Source: Asparagopsis taxiformis (taxonomy: Eukaryota; Rhodophyta; Florideophyceae; Bonnemaisoniales; Bonnemaisoniaceae). From it: DNA of 64,000 bases. The notes below the pieces were generated by a model. The model saw only the letters and a list, made by a program, of their open reading frames with translations. It was not told the DNA's origin and ran no database searches. Both the position numbers and the translations under genes were made by a program. Where the stretch lies: positions 248,001 to 312,000 of the forward strand of contig JALQPE010000211.1 in NCBI GenBank assembly GCA_030407315.1. Reading direction: 5' to 3'. This document shows, piece after piece, positions 19,667 through 30,232 of the stretch (its first letter is position 1; every line of letters begins with the position of its first letter).

Positions 19667-21403
19667 ATGACCCAAGGCGGTGACGACAACAGCGACATCG
19701 AGACTCAGGAGCCCGTGACAAACGTTTCTGACATTGCGTCAGTGCGCCGAATCGGTGCAGTTGATATCCCTCCTTCTGAGGAAACGCCCACAAAGCCCTC
19801 GCCCGATATGGACCAGAAACAACCTGCCAAACGATCTGATTATCAATCCGATGAGGACGATGTAGACGGGGCAGATATGCCAGTCGATTTTGGTGAGGAA
19901 GAGGAAGAAAATGGATCCATTCAATTCGCCTCTCCTAGAATTTCCCGTGAGACATCTCAGGACACTGGCAATGTTGCCAGCAAAGCGCAAGAGGTTGACG
20001 ACGATGAAATTGTGTTGGTTACGCCAGACAAGCCTGCACCTGTGAGAAAGGACATTTCTGAAGACGAACAGTCTGATATTGAACTGGATATGCCGGTAAA
20101 GAAGGCTCCGGTGGAGAAGAAGGGTGCAGTGAAGAAGAGTGTTCCCGCGAAGAAGACGGTTGCTGCAAAAAAGGCAGTAGCAGCGAAAGAGGACAGCGGT
20201 AAGGAAGCGGCTGTAAAAAGACCAAAGAAGACAAAGACTTCACCGAAAAAGACACTATCGAAGAAGGAAAAGGGTAGTTCTCCCACGAAGACCATCAAAA
20301 AGCCAGTGGTCGAATCCAAGGCCAAGGCCAAACCGGTCAAGAAAAAGACTGTTCCAAAGAAAGGGGAACAGATGAAAGTGAATATCACTGCATTGAAAGA
20401 TGATGGCTCTTCGTCAGCAGATGAGCTCCCTGTGAAAGGCAATTCTAAATCGACCGCAGCGGCTAAGAAGATTACTAAGCCAAAAAAGACGATTTCAAAG
20501 GAAGACAAAAAGGGGGCAAAGAAAAGTACGTCTCCTACCAAGGCTACTTCAAAATCGTCCGGGACTACTGCCTCCAAAAAGGGAGATGGTTCAAAAGCGC
20601 TTTTACCGAAGAGAAAGAAGCTTTTGAAAAGGGTGCCAGATAAACCCAAGAAAAGTGCAGTTGGTAAGGCAACAAAAGGCAAAGCCACAAAGAGTGAAAA
20701 GAAGGGAAATACACCTACCAAGTCGAAGGGGCGCAAGGTGAAAGAGGAAGAAGTGGACTCTGAAGTGGAGGCGGATTCTGAAATGGAATTGGCAGACTCT
20801 GAGGGCGAAGAAGAATCGCATGAAACAGGACAGGAACAATCAATGGATTCTGGGAATCGACCGTACATTACGTGCAGTTCGCGAGATGAAACATCACGGG
20901 CACTGCTCGATCATGCGGTGCAGCAGCTACGAGGATACAACGTGATCGAGTATGGACCGGAGACAGTGTCAAAAGTCGAGGCATATGTGATTGGAGACGA
21001 CACAAAAAGAGGGTGGGGTATTCTACAGGCGTTGGTCAATGGGGTAGCGCTGATTTCAGAAAAGTGGTTGACGAGTTCCATCTCAGCTGGGCAGTGGCTA
21101 CCAATGATGGAATACAAGAGCGATCGATTCGGGCCGCGTGAAGACGCGCGGCCAGAGAATTGGGGCAGCAAACTGCTGGATGGGCTCCGAATCAACGTTC
21201 GTTGCACTGGAAAGGATGCGATGAATGTGCGTAAACTGGTGACTATGACTGGAGGACGCGTTGCGGAAACGCGATTCGACGTTGTGATCAACGATACCAA
21301 GCGGCCAGTGGCAGGGGCCGACAATGTGACGAAAACGTGGCTCGCCGACTCGATTGAAGCGGGCGAAGCTATGCCCTATGCCCAGTATAAGATTGACGGA
21401 TAA
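19667..21403 (+). CDS. Lys-rich protein with tandem C-terminal BRCT domains
   Basis: 578 residues from the ATG at 19667. Residues ~1-130 are acidic. Residues ~130-360 are a low-complexity Lys/Ala/Pro/Ser tract with repeated PAKK, PVKK and SPTK units, resembling linker-histone tails and rich in potential CDK-type S/TP sites. An acidic stretch (EEEVDSEVEADSEMELADSE) follows. Two BRCT domains occupy ~395-578: the first spans TCSSRDETSRALLDHAVQQL to WLTSSISAGQWLPM, the second LDGLRINVRCTGKD to TWLADSIEAGEAMPYAQY; both keep the conserved Trp of helix 3. Tandem BRCT pairs bind phosphopeptides in DNA-damage proteins such as MDC1, PTIP and Crb2. A nuclear role in damage signalling or chromatin is inferred; the orthologue is not clear. 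Confidence 0.8.
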   Translation: MTQGGDDNSDIETQEPVTNVSDIASVRRIGAVDIPPSEETPTKPSPDMDQKQPAKRSDYQSDEDDVDGADMPVDFGEEEEENGSIQFASPRISRETSQDTGNVASKAQEVDDDEIVLVTPDKPAPVRKDISEDEQSDIELDMPVKKAPVEKKGAVKKSVPAKKTVAAKKAVAAKEDSGKEAAVKRPKKTKTSPKKTLSKKEKGSSPTKTIKKPVVESKAKAKPVKKKTVPKKGEQMKVNITALKDDGSSSADELPVKGNSKSTAAAKKITKPKKTISKEDKKGAKKSTSPTKATSKSSGTTASKKGDGSKALLPKRKKLLKRVPDKPKKSAVGKATKGKATKSEKKGNTPTKSKGRKVKEEEVDSEVEADSEMELADSEGEEESHETGQEQSMDSGNRPYITCSSRDETSRALLDHAVQQLRGYNVIEYGPETVSKVEAYVIGDDTKRGWGILQALVNGVALISEKWLTSSISAGQWLPMMEYKSDRFGPREDARPENWGSKLLDGLRINVRCTGKDAMNVRKLVTMTGGRVAETRFDVVINDTKRPVAGADNVTKTWLADSIEAGEAMPYAQYKIDG

Positions 21404-21773
21404 TTTGTGTACTATTTATGTGCGGGAACAAGATCCAAGCCGATTGGTCAACTCTCAATCAAGAAACTGAAACTTGATTGCCTTGAGCCGTGTAACGGCA
21501 ATTTCACGCCGTGTCATTGGCCGACATATCGCACAGGTGTGCGTGTGCGCCCCTGCTGGCAGTGTTGGTTGGACACAAGGCGCGCAGATCAGTCAGCCGG
21601 ATGAATCCCGTAATCATCCGATTCCATCCGACTGCCACTCATACAAAAAATTCATTCCATGTCGTACAACACAAACAACAAATCGACCCAGCTATATCTT
21701 TATACATAAACTATCCCCCTGAACAAAACCCCCATCCCACCCAACCCAACCTTAATTTCCCAATTCGCCAAAA
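21404..21773. other. intergenic region upstream of the Ca-ATPase
   Basis: 370 bp between the BRCT stop and the SERCA start, in tandem. A weak AT-rich stretch at 21692-21708 (TATATCTTTATACATAA) lies about 70-80 bp upstream of the ATG and could serve as a TATA-like element; this is only suggestive. Confidence 0.45.
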
Positions 21774-24700
21774 ATGGTCGAGTGCGCCGACACCATTCTG
21801 ACAGCCCCATGGACTGCCGCACCGCTCGACGTGCTCAACGCCCTGCAAGTCACCGCCAACGCCGGTCTCACCGATGCGCAGGTCCAGCAGCGTCGCCAAC
21901 AGCACGGCTGGAACACGATCCCAGAACGTGCCGGCAAGCCGCTCTGGAAGCTTGTCCTCGAACAATTCGAGGACCAACTCGTCATAATCCTCCTCCTCGC
22001 CGCGACAATATCCTTCATTCTCGCTCTCTTCGAAGACTCTGAGCATCGACTCCAGGCCTTCTTCGAGCCGCTGGTCATCCTCCTCATTCTCATTGCCAAT
22101 GCCGTCGTCGGCGTCCTGCAGGAGCGCAATGCCGAAAGTGCCATCGAGGCTCTGAAAGAATACGAGCCTGAAACCGCTCACGTGTTGCGCGACGGAATCA
22201 AAAAGACCATTCGCGCCGTGGAACTCGTCCCGGGTGATATTGTGGAGGTTTCCGTCGGCGCTAAAGTTCCCGCAGATATGCGTATCGTGCAGTTGCAGAG
22301 CTCCGTGCTCATGGCTGACCAGAGTATTGTTACTGGCGAAAGTTTGAGCGTTTCAAAAGTCACGACCAAGCTCGCTGTTCAGGACGCTACGGCTGTCGTG
22401 CAGGATAAAAAGTGTATGCTTTTCAGTGGTAGTACCATCAGCAGAGGTAAATGTACCTCCGTTGTTATCAATACGGGGACCGAAACGGAGATTGGTCGTA
22501 TTCATGCTGATATATCCGAGGAAGAAAGTTCGCCAACCCCGCTCAAGGTCAAATTGGACGAGTTTGGTGAGTTTTTGTCCAAAGTCATTTTGGTCATTTG
22601 TATTCTCGTCTGGATTGTCAATATCCGCAACTTTGAGTCACATGGCGGTGTTTTAAATGGTGCCGTGTACTACTTTAAAATTGCAGTCGCCTTGGCGGTT
22701 GCTGCAATTCCGGAAGGTCTGCCCGCTGTTGTTACCACCTGTCTAGCCCTGGGAACCAAGTCCATGGCGAAGAAGAATGCTATTGTTCGCCATTTGCCAT
22801 CTGTGGAAACATTGGGATGTACCACCGTAATTTGCTCTGACAAAACCGGTACCCTTACTACAAATATGATGAGCGTCCAACGTGTGCTCGTTCCAGACAG
22901 CTTTGACCGGGACAGCGGCCGCATCGTTGCAAAGGAAATGGGTGTTTCTGGAGGAACTTTGGCGCCAGAGGGTGACTTTATCATGACCAATGGCGAGAAA
23001 GTAATTGATCCCGCCCTCAATCATCCAATTATTGCAGAAGTGGCAGAAATCTCTAGTCTTTGCAATGACTCTTCGCTCATTTACGATAATGAGAAAAACC
23101 AGTACGATCGCATCGGCGAGGGCACAGAAATTGCTCTCACTGTCTTTTCGGAAAAAGCTGGTGTACCAGATGCTGCCGTTTCCGAAGCGCGTCGCTCTGC
23201 TGCTCCCGCCGAGAAAATCTCTGCCTGTCGAAACTACTGGTACGATAAGAACAGAAAACTAACTACATTCGAGTTCGCCCGCGACCGCAAAAGTATGTCT
23301 GTGCTGGTTGCTTCCACAGACGGGTCAGGAAACCAGCGCTTGTTGGTCAAGGGAGCTCCCGAATCAATTTTGGAGAGATGTCAATATGTCCGCACCGCCA
23401 ATGGTGAGAAAGTTGAGATTTCAGATGCCATTCGTGAACAGATTAATGGTACAGTTGAAACCTGGAGTGCTGGATCGAGTGCGTTGCGATGTCTGGCTCT
23501 TGCCGTGCGAGATAATGCTCCCGGACTCGCTGACTACAACCTTACGGACGCGACACAATTTGCAAACTACGAAAGCGATCTGACATTTGTCGGCCTCGTT
23601 GGCATGTTGGACCCGCCTCGCGAAGAGGTGAAGGGCGCTATTGAAAAATGTCATGGCGCTGGAATGCGCGTTATTGTTATCACAGGAGATAATAAGAGTA
23701 CTGGAGAAGCTATTTGCCGTCGAATCGGTATCTTTAGTGAGAACGAAGATCTTACCGGTAAGTCATACACTGGTCGGGAGTTTGATATGCTGTCGAGCAA
23801 TGAGCAGAAGGAAGCTGTGCAACATGCGTCTCTGTTTGCACGCGTCGAGCCTCAACACAAACAGAGACTTGTGGACTTGCTACGCAGTCAAAGAGAGGTC
23901 GTCGCTATGTCGGGAGATGGTGTGAATGATGCACCAGCGCTGAAGAAAGCTGATATTGGAATTGCTATGGGATCTGGAACTGCAGTTGCAAAGGAAGTTT
24001 CGTCAATGGTTCTCGCAGATGATAACTTTGCAACGATTGTGGCGGCGGTGGAAGAAGGCCGCTCTATCTATGCGAACATGAAGCAGTTCATTCGGTATCT
24101 TATCAGCTCCAACATTGGCGAAGTATGGTGTATTTTCTTGACAGCACTTTTTGGAATGCCGGAAGCGCTAATTCCTGTTCAATTGCTGTGGGTCAACTTG
24201 GTCACTGATGGATTACCAGCCACGGCACTGAGCTTTAACAAAGCGGATACGGATATTATGACACAAAAGCCGCGTGGTCTGAATGATAGCATTATTGACT
24301 CATGGATGTTCTTCCGATATATGGCTATTGGGACATATGTTGGTGTTGGCACAGTTGGCGGCTTTGCATGGTGGTTCTTGTACAGCAGTGAAGGTCCACG
24401 GATGACGTGGTACGACTTGGTGCATTTCAATACATGTACGGAGGTGGCGGGGCGAGGCTGGTCGTGTGACGTGTTCGAACAACGCAATGCGAGCACGATT
24501 GCTCTCACGATTCTGGTTCTGATTGAAATGTTGAACGCGTTCAACAGCATTTCAGAGAATCAAAGCATTTTGACGATGACTCCGTTCACAAACCCATTTT
24601 TGATTATTGCATGTTTGTTGAGCATTGCACTGCACTTTGTGATCCTCTACGTTCCGTTCTTTGCGAAAATATTCTCTGTGGTGCCGTTGAGCATGGCAGA

Positions 24701-24803
24701 GTGGATGGGGGTTATCTATATGAGTGTTCCTGTGATACTACTGGATGAGGTGTTGAAGATGTTCTCGCGACGAGTGATTTCGCCGAGGAAGAAGACACAG
24801 TAG
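21774..24803 (+). CDS. SERCA-type (P2A) endoplasmic-reticulum Ca2+-ATPase
   Basis: Pumps Ca2+ from cytosol into the ER using ATP. It is a 1009-residue single-exon protein, the usual family length. Landmarks in order are: the A-domain [11 protein letters not shown]4 [16 protein letters not shown] with the PEGL Ca-binding turn; the phosphorylation motif [15 protein letters not shown] with D356; the nucleotide-binding [11 protein letters not shown]; the P-domain [18 protein letters not shown] and [20 protein letters not shown]; and M6 [20 protein letters not shown] with the Ca-ligand Asn and Asp. The MEMVE-like N-terminal Cation_ATPase_N region is present ([11 protein letters not shown]). The C-terminus ends KKTQ, a KKXX dilysine ER-retrieval signal. 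Catalytic residues are intact. It is closest in layout to animal SERCA and plant ECA pumps. Confidence 0.97.
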   Translation: MVECADTILTAPWTAAPLDVLNALQVTANAGLTDAQVQQRRQQHGWNTIPERAGKPLWKLVLEQFEDQLVIILLLAATISFILALFEDSEHRLQAFFEPLVILLILIANAVVGVLQERNAESAIEALKEYEPETAHVLRDGIKKTIRAVELVPGDIVEVSVGAKVPADMRIVQLQSSVLMADQSIVTGESLSVSKVTTKLAVQDATAVVQDKKCMLFSGSTISRGKCTSVVINTGTETEIGRIHADISEEESSPTPLKVKLDEFGEFLSKVILVICILVWIVNIRNFESHGGVLNGAVYYFKIAVALAVAAIPEGLPAVVTTCLALGTKSMAKKNAIVRHLPSVETLGCTTVICSDKTGTLTTNMMSVQRVLVPDSFDRDSGRIVAKEMGVSGGTLAPEGDFIMTNGEKVIDPALNHPIIAEVAEISSLCNDSSLIYDNEKNQYDRIGEGTEIALTVFSEKAGVPDAAVSEARRSAAPAEKISACRNYWYDKNRKLTTFEFARDRKSMSVLVASTDGSGNQRLLVKGAPESILERCQYVRTANGEKVEISDAIREQINGTVETWSAGSSALRCLALAVRDNAPGLADYNLTDATQFANYESDLTFVGLVGMLDPPREEVKGAIEKCHGAGMRVIVITGDNKSTGEAICRRIGIFSENEDLTGKSYTGREFDMLSSNEQKEAVQHASLFARVEPQHKQRLVDLLRSQREVVAMSGDGVNDAPALKKADIGIAMGSGTAVAKEVSSMVLADDNFATIVAAVEEGRSIYANMKQFIRYLISSNIGEVWCIFLTALFGMPEALIPVQLLWVNLVTDGLPATALSFNKADTDIMTQKPRGLNDSIIDSWMFFRYMAIGTYVGVGTVGGFAWWFLYSSEGPRMTWYDLVHFNTCTEVAGRGWSCDVFEQRNASTIALTILVLIEMLNAFNSISENQSILTMTPFTNPFLIIACLLSIALHFVILYVPFFAKIFSVVPLSMAEWMGVIYMSVPVILLDEVLKMFSRRVISPRKKTQ

Positions 24804-25541
24804 AAAGGGTGTTGAAAGTGTATTTTGGCTTGTAGCGCAGGGATTTTCACATATGTGCTGAACAGAAAGTATTGTAAAGTGATCAGCGACGTATGAAGAC
24901 GAAGCTGACGTAACTGGTAGTTGAAAAGAGCGGCCTGTGTGAGCAGATGTAAATAGTGGAAGACGCTGTTACTGGACGATCGTTGGCTAGTTGGGGACGA
25001 TCAACGCTACGTAACTCGTAGAGCCGCCGCCATTGCGGAACTGTTTCGGCTGTGCGGCAGTTCGTTGAGCCCATTGAGAGGCGCTCGCGAAACGGATCAA
25101 TGGTAGACGTGTATGATGGTGCAAGTGCGTGTCGACAACTACAAGCAGGCCAATCAAATTTCAAATTTCGCACAACAGTTTCCATACGTTTTGCCAAACT
25201 TAATTTTCGCTCATTTCTCGCGCCCTCTCACACGCCTTCCACACGGCCAACTACCGGCCGCCGAGCCATATCCAGCCCATTCTAACCCATCGTCCCTAAA
25301 AAACGTGGCCACGTAGTCCAGCTTTCGACACTCCTCTAGATTTCTCCATCTTCACAACTCTTAAATTCCCGTCAGCGCCGCTCAAGCCGCTTGCCACCAC
25401 CAGCCGTCGACATCATTGATCGCACATTGATACCAACCAGCTATCCCACCGATCGCACCCACACCCAATTCGCCTCCAACTTGCCCGTCTCTCCGTTGCC
25501 GTCCATCCCTCCCCTCTGCCTGTCTGCCTCCGCCTAGCGCC
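24804..25541. other. intergenic region upstream of Ran
   Basis: 738 bp holding the SERCA 3' end and the Ran promoter and leader. The last ~200 bases are pyrimidine-rich (long C/T runs from about 25320), as also seen upstream of other highly expressed genes here. Nothing else is recognised. Confidence 0.5.
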
Positions 25542-26406
25542 ATGTCGGCTGCTCCCGCAGAGAACATCCCGACCTTCAAGGTCGTCCTGGTTGGTGACGG
25601 TGGTGTCGGTAAGACCACCTTCGTCAAGCGCCATATCTCTGGTGAATTTGAGAAGCGCTACCTCGCCACCATGGGTGTCGAGGTCCATCCACTCAAGTTC
25701 TTCACAAACTTTGGTCCCATTCTCATGAACGTCTGGGATACCGCTGGACAGGAGAAGCTTGGTGGTCTCCGTGATGGTTATTAGTAAGTTGAATGTGTCT
25801 CTTTTCGTCTATGAGGAAATTTGGCATCTTGCCCTTTGCTACCCAGACCAGCATGTCATGTGGGCGTCTTAACTCCTACTCATTCTGAAGACAGTCTAGC
25901 TGCTCCGCCGTGAGCATAGTACGGCATTGAACCTTACAAACCATCGTACTAACCACATCTTCTACGTTTTGTTTCTACTGTCGTGTAGTATTCAGGGAAA
26001 TGCCGCTATCATTATGTTTGATGTCACCAGTCGCATGACTTACAAGAACGTGCCCCAATGGCATAGAGACCTTGTCAGAGTCTGTGAAAACATTCCGATC
26101 GTCTTGTGCGGTAACAAGGTGGATATCAAGGATCGCAAGGTCAAGGCCAAGGCCATCACTTTCCACAGGAAAAAGTCTCTGCAGTACTACGAGTTGAGTG
26201 CCAAGAGTAACTACAACTTTGAGAAGCCCTTCCTCTGGATCGCTCGCAAGCTTATTGGCAACGCCACATTGACATTTGTCGAGTCGCCAGCCTTGGTGCC
26301 TCCAGAGATCAAGCTGGACAACGAACAGATCCGCCAGATCGAGAATGATATTAACGAAGTCCGCAGAGTGCCGCTCCCGGATGAGGACGACGGCCTCGAC
26401 ATCTAA
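25542..26406 (+). CDS. RAN: Ran GTPase (two exons)
   Basis: Small nuclear GTPase that drives nucleocytoplasmic transport and spindle assembly. Exon 1 is 25542-25783 and exon 2 is 25989-26406. The 205-bp intron (donor GTAAGTTG, branch TACTAAC, acceptor GTGTAG) interrupts the second Tyr codon of DGYY; reading through it would give a premature stop. The spliced product is 219 residues, as expected. Seen motifs are the P-loop [10 protein letters not shown], switch [17 protein letters not shown], switch [23 protein letters not shown] (guanine specificity), [16 protein letters not shown], and an acidic C-terminal tail (PDEDDGLDI) corresponding to DEDDDL. No C-terminal prenylation Cys, as is normal for Ran. 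One of the most secure calls in the window. Confidence 0.97.
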
Positions 26407-26865
26407 TTGATGGTGCGCTCAACATACCAAGATTTGGTGCGCGCCTCATCGGAAGCTTCATCGCTATTGTTAATTCCTGTTCGTTGCTGAACGTTTGCTG
26501 TTCGCCCTCTAGTCTTTGCCCCTTTCAGTACCCGGACGTGAGCAATATGACATTGTAATTGTCCATGCCTCTTGCATCGCATACATCTGATAATGATGAG
26601 GATCCATGTACTACACCGCTGCAGTCGCTTGTTGTTGGCTTGGAACCGTACGTCCTTGGTAAGCTAGCCTGTCGCACCATTGGAGTGTATCTATTTGTAA
26701 TGTTCGTTGTGTAGCTTTTATGTTAGTTGTTGGTCTAGCCCCGCCTAGAGAGACGACTCAAATCTCATTGCAGAGGCGCCACGATTGTAAACATGTGGGA
26801 ACAGTGTAAGCTGCTACTGCTAACTTGATCCGTCGTCTTCAATCATATTTACATCATCTAACCTA
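26407..26865. other. intergenic region between convergent genes
   Basis: 459 bp between the convergent Ran and M13 peptidase genes. Presumed 3' untranslated sequence; no other feature recognised. Confidence 0.5.
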
Positions 26866-29166
26866 CTACCATAGCGAGCACTGGTGTTCTGGATAGTAAC
26901 GAGATCCCTTTCGACAAGAGAAAGCAGCTGCGAAGTCGGGATTTTGACTCAGAGGCCCCTGCACACGAAATTGTCCAGGAGAATGTGGATTGGTCATCAT
27001 CTGTACTTTCAGAGCCTCGGGGCGGTATAACGAGCACCACGTTTGTGCATAGGCAACAAAAAACAATTGATCGTTCGTCAGCTCCCGTGCCAGGAGAGCA
27101 TTGGGTGGCGGAGCTCCGCTTTCAGAGTTGTTTCCAATTTTCTTGAAAGCGTGATACGCATTATTCACCCCATTGGTATCTGCCAAATTCTCACCCAACG
27201 TGAGATTACCGCGAACATGAATGTCGACATCACGCGGCTTGTATGTATCGTACAGATCGATATAACACTGCGCCTTCTCATCATATTTGGCAGCGGACGA
27301 CTCGGACCACCAGGATGTTAACGAACCAGTCTTATCGTATTTGCGCCCCTGATCATCAAACCCATGCGACATCTCATGTCCAATCACTGCACCAATTGCG
27401 CCATAATTCATGGCGTCCGGATAGGCGTCGGAGAAAAACGGCTGCTGTAGAATTCCGGCAGGGAAAACCATCTCATTCCTGGTTGGAGAATAATATGCGT
27501 TGACCTCGTACGGTTTCATGAACCACTCGGTCGGGTCTACAGGCTTTCCAAGTCGTTCTAGATTCTTCTTCACGCTGTGCCGAGTGGATGACTCGACATT
27601 GTTGGCGTATGAATTGACTGATATTACAACATCATCGTATGTATCCAGCTTCTTACTGTACCCAACTTTCCAATTGATGGCGCTCAGCTTGTCGGTAGCT
27701 GCAGCACGTGTTGGAGCGTCCATCCATTCCAGTGTTTGGAGTCGCTCGGAAAATGCCTTTGCTACTTCTCCGGCTAGCGTCTTTGCAATGTTCTCTTGCT
27801 CGGATGTGAAGTGCTTCTTAACAAACTCGGCACCCAACGCCTCGCCGAGATAACGACTGGTGAGTGATTGACAAGTTTTCCACTTCTCTGGCAGTTGTTT
27901 CATGCCGTATATGAATTGTTTGAACTTGAAGTTTTCATGATAAAGGGCTTCACCGATGAGCCCATTCGAAGCCGCCTGTCGCACGAAATGGAATGCGAGG
28001 TAGCCTCGAACGACGCGACGAAGCGTTACATCCTCATTCAGCTGCTGCATAACACGCGCCAGTCTATCAAAATATTGCGGATTGTCCAGAACAACAGTGC
28101 CATTGGTGGACGCCCGATCGATACCAAAGGTATCCAAATACACGCCAATTGACAAAACCGATGGAAGCTTCGAAACATAAACTTTGTTATACGACGTTTC
28201 CGGGTCGCGTAAATTCTCAGGCGGCAAACTGGCGTTTGCCAACACGGTTTCGAAATGCAAAATTTGCTCCGCAAGTAGCTCATGACCGCGTCGCGGAATC
28301 AATCGCGCTTTACCAGCAGCGCCTAACATCGCAACCATAAGCGCGACGTACTTTTGTCTCAACTGCACATCCGAGTCCTTCATGCTAAAATAATTATCTC
28401 GATGCGGCAAACCCAAGCCGCCTTGGCCGAGGTACAATGCGTAAGTAGTCGGGTCCTTGGCGTCGAGATCTATATCGACATCGAACAAGCCGCCCGACCC
28501 GCGTGAATGCAACTTTGCGAGCAGTTTCGCAAATGACACTGCATTGTCAACGTGGTTAAAGTCGTCACGCAGCGGGATGAAATACAACGTATTCAACCCA
28601 CCGGTGCCCATTTGATCCAAACAGGAGGCGTAGAACAAACGCGGCTTGGACGGCGTAACATCCTTTTCTAAATCAGCCTCGAGTATTTGGCGCAGCATGA
28701 GCTGCGTCATGTCGTACACGACGCCGAACGACTTTGTATAGCGCGTACGATCGGACGGAATACTGTTGAGCCGCATCCAGGATCCGCATGCGTACTCGTA
28801 GAAGTTTTCGCAGGGATCTGCGCTACGATCCATGGCGGCTAGGACGGAATCTGCCACGGATTGCTCGTCGACACCGGGCTGGAATCGGTCGGATGGACTG
28901 GAGACGTCGATGACAGCCGCGATTAAGAAACATGCCGTGCCGATCACAACGAGGACGCCGAGCAGTTTGGCAAAGCGCGTTATGCGTGTCGGCTGTCCTC
29001 TCTGGAAGTAGCCAGGCGGTGGGGGCGGATAGTTGAGCGGATCAAGTTCGGTTTGAGGTGCGCGTTCGATTTCATCGTCGCTTTCGCCGCGTACTTGCGC
29101 GTAGCCGGGCATTTCTTGTTGGAAACTCGGGTCTTCCTCGCGACGCTCGCGGTCTGGGTCGGCCAT
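26866..29166 (-). CDS. M13 family (neprilysin/ECE-like) zinc metallopeptidase
   Basis: Type II membrane endopeptidase of 766 residues. A ~60-residue cytosolic tail is followed by a signal anchor (LLGVLVVIGTACFLIAAVID) and an extracytosolic M13 domain starting at ADPCENFYEYACGSWMR. Zinc ligands are H and H in VIGHEMSHGFDDQG (residues ~594-602) and E in GENLADTNGVNNAYHAF; NAYYSPTRNEMVFPAGILQQ is the substrate-binding NAYY motif. The protein ends CSLW, the conserved C-x-x-W terminus. Several N-glycosylation sequons occur (NASL, NLTL, NNSE). All catalytic residues are present. Substrates are likely small peptides at the cell surface or in the secretory pathway. Single exon; start ATG at 29166 is the first in frame. 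Confidence 0.95.
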   Translation of the reverse strand: MADPDRERREEDPSFQQEMPGYAQVRGESDDEIERAPQTELDPLNYPPPPPGYFQRGQPTRITRFAKLLGVLVVIGTACFLIAAVIDVSSPSDRFQPGVDEQSVADSVLAAMDRSADPCENFYEYACGSWMRLNSIPSDRTRYTKSFGVVYDMTQLMLRQILEADLEKDVTPSKPRLFYASCLDQMGTGGLNTLYFIPLRDDFNHVDNAVSFAKLLAKLHSRGSGGLFDVDIDLDAKDPTTYALYLGQGGLGLPHRDNYFSMKDSDVQLRQKYVALMVAMLGAAGKARLIPRRGHELLAEQILHFETVLANASLPPENLRDPETSYNKVYVSKLPSVLSIGVYLDTFGIDRASTNGTVVLDNPQYFDRLARVMQQLNEDVTLRRVVRGYLAFHFVRQAASNGLIGEALYHENFKFKQFIYGMKQLPEKWKTCQSLTSRYLGEALGAEFVKKHFTSEQENIAKTLAGEVAKAFSERLQTLEWMDAPTRAAATDKLSAINWKVGYSKKLDTYDDVVISVNSYANNVESSTRHSVKKNLERLGKPVDPTEWFMKPYEVNAYYSPTRNEMVFPAGILQQPFFSDAYPDAMNYGAIGAVIGHEMSHGFDDQGRKYDKTGSLTSWWSESSAAKYDEKAQCYIDLYDTYKPRDVDIHVRGNLTLGENLADTNGVNNAYHAFKKIGNNSESGAPPPNALLARELTNDQLFFVAYAQTWCSLYRPEALKVQMMTNPHSPGQFRVQGPLSQNPDFAAAFSCRKGSRYYPEHQCSLW

Positions 29167-30232
29167 TTTTGGTCGCGACGGCAGGCTGAAAGCGCGGAGA
29201 CGGATGGATGGTTGGTTGGTTGGGTGGGCGGATAGGTCGGTCGATAGTTGGATGCAATGGATGCGTGGGTAGCATGGACGACACTGGGTAGCCGTGGGTT
29301 GTTTCGGCTAATCGGTGCCTTGTACAAGGAAAAGTGATTGGGTAGGAGAGAACGGGAGGAAGAAATAATTTAATCAGGAATATACAAAATTAAGTGGTGT
29401 ACGCACCGTGTTACATCGTGCAATTATGGCATCAACTGCCAAGTGTCTTACAACGCACCGTGATACGCCGACAAGAGTTGAATCGTGCGCTGGAGTAATC
29501 TACAACCGAGTGAGTCCGTTGTCCATCCGCGCGTTTTTCAGTGTGCAACAATCGAAAATATTGCAGCATCAGCAACAGGGCTTTGTCACTGCGGCCGGGA
29601 AACGTAGATACACACAACAGGGGCGATAACTCCACTGTGGAAAAAATTCCAGCGAGTAATGCCTTGTTGTCTGATTGGATGAGCTTCGCAATTTAGAGGC
29701 TCAAAAATTGTTGCCGCGCAACATGTGTCGGTTGCACAGTGCGCCACCAGGAGCACAGCGCTCCGAGACTGCACGTACAGCGGTGATGATTTAGCAAACA
29801 AAGATTTGTCGCGTTTCATGCACCACTGCTTGGTTGTTGCGTATATAACAATTTATGAGGACCGATTCGGTCCGACTAATTCAGGTCATTCAAACACAGT
29901 ACTGTACAGCTCCATAATGCTCCATTTGCCGATTTCTGCATCATCGTCTCCGGTTTGATCCTCACAAACGCACACTCCCCAACGTACCCTCGAGCGCCTA
30001 TGGGGTGGACCTGTGCGCCCCAAAACTTGTGCTCCTTTTCGCCTTCACTCTCTTCTTCAGTTATGTCTTCACCCTCCCAACCGTCTACTTCCAGCAATTG
30101 TTCAATTCGCCAACACTCTTACCATTGATAATTCTTTTAAAGTACAGTAAACTACCCTTCTCTGTGCATGGTTTTCCATAGTAACATCCTAGCTGCTAAA
30201 CGATTCATTCCAAGAGTATTCTAACTTCAATA
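29167..30232. other. intergenic region
   Basis: 1.07 kb between the M13 start and the C2H2 factor stop. A short GGTT/GGAT-like low-complexity tract lies near 29205-29260, probably in the M13 leader. No gene, RNA or mobile element recognised. Confidence 0.5.

Noticed and set aside
25542..25786. Ran ending at the in-frame TAG as a truncated GTPase
   Set aside because: The TAG overlaps a GTAAGT donor and the rest of Ran continues in phase after an intron with a TACTAAC branch site.
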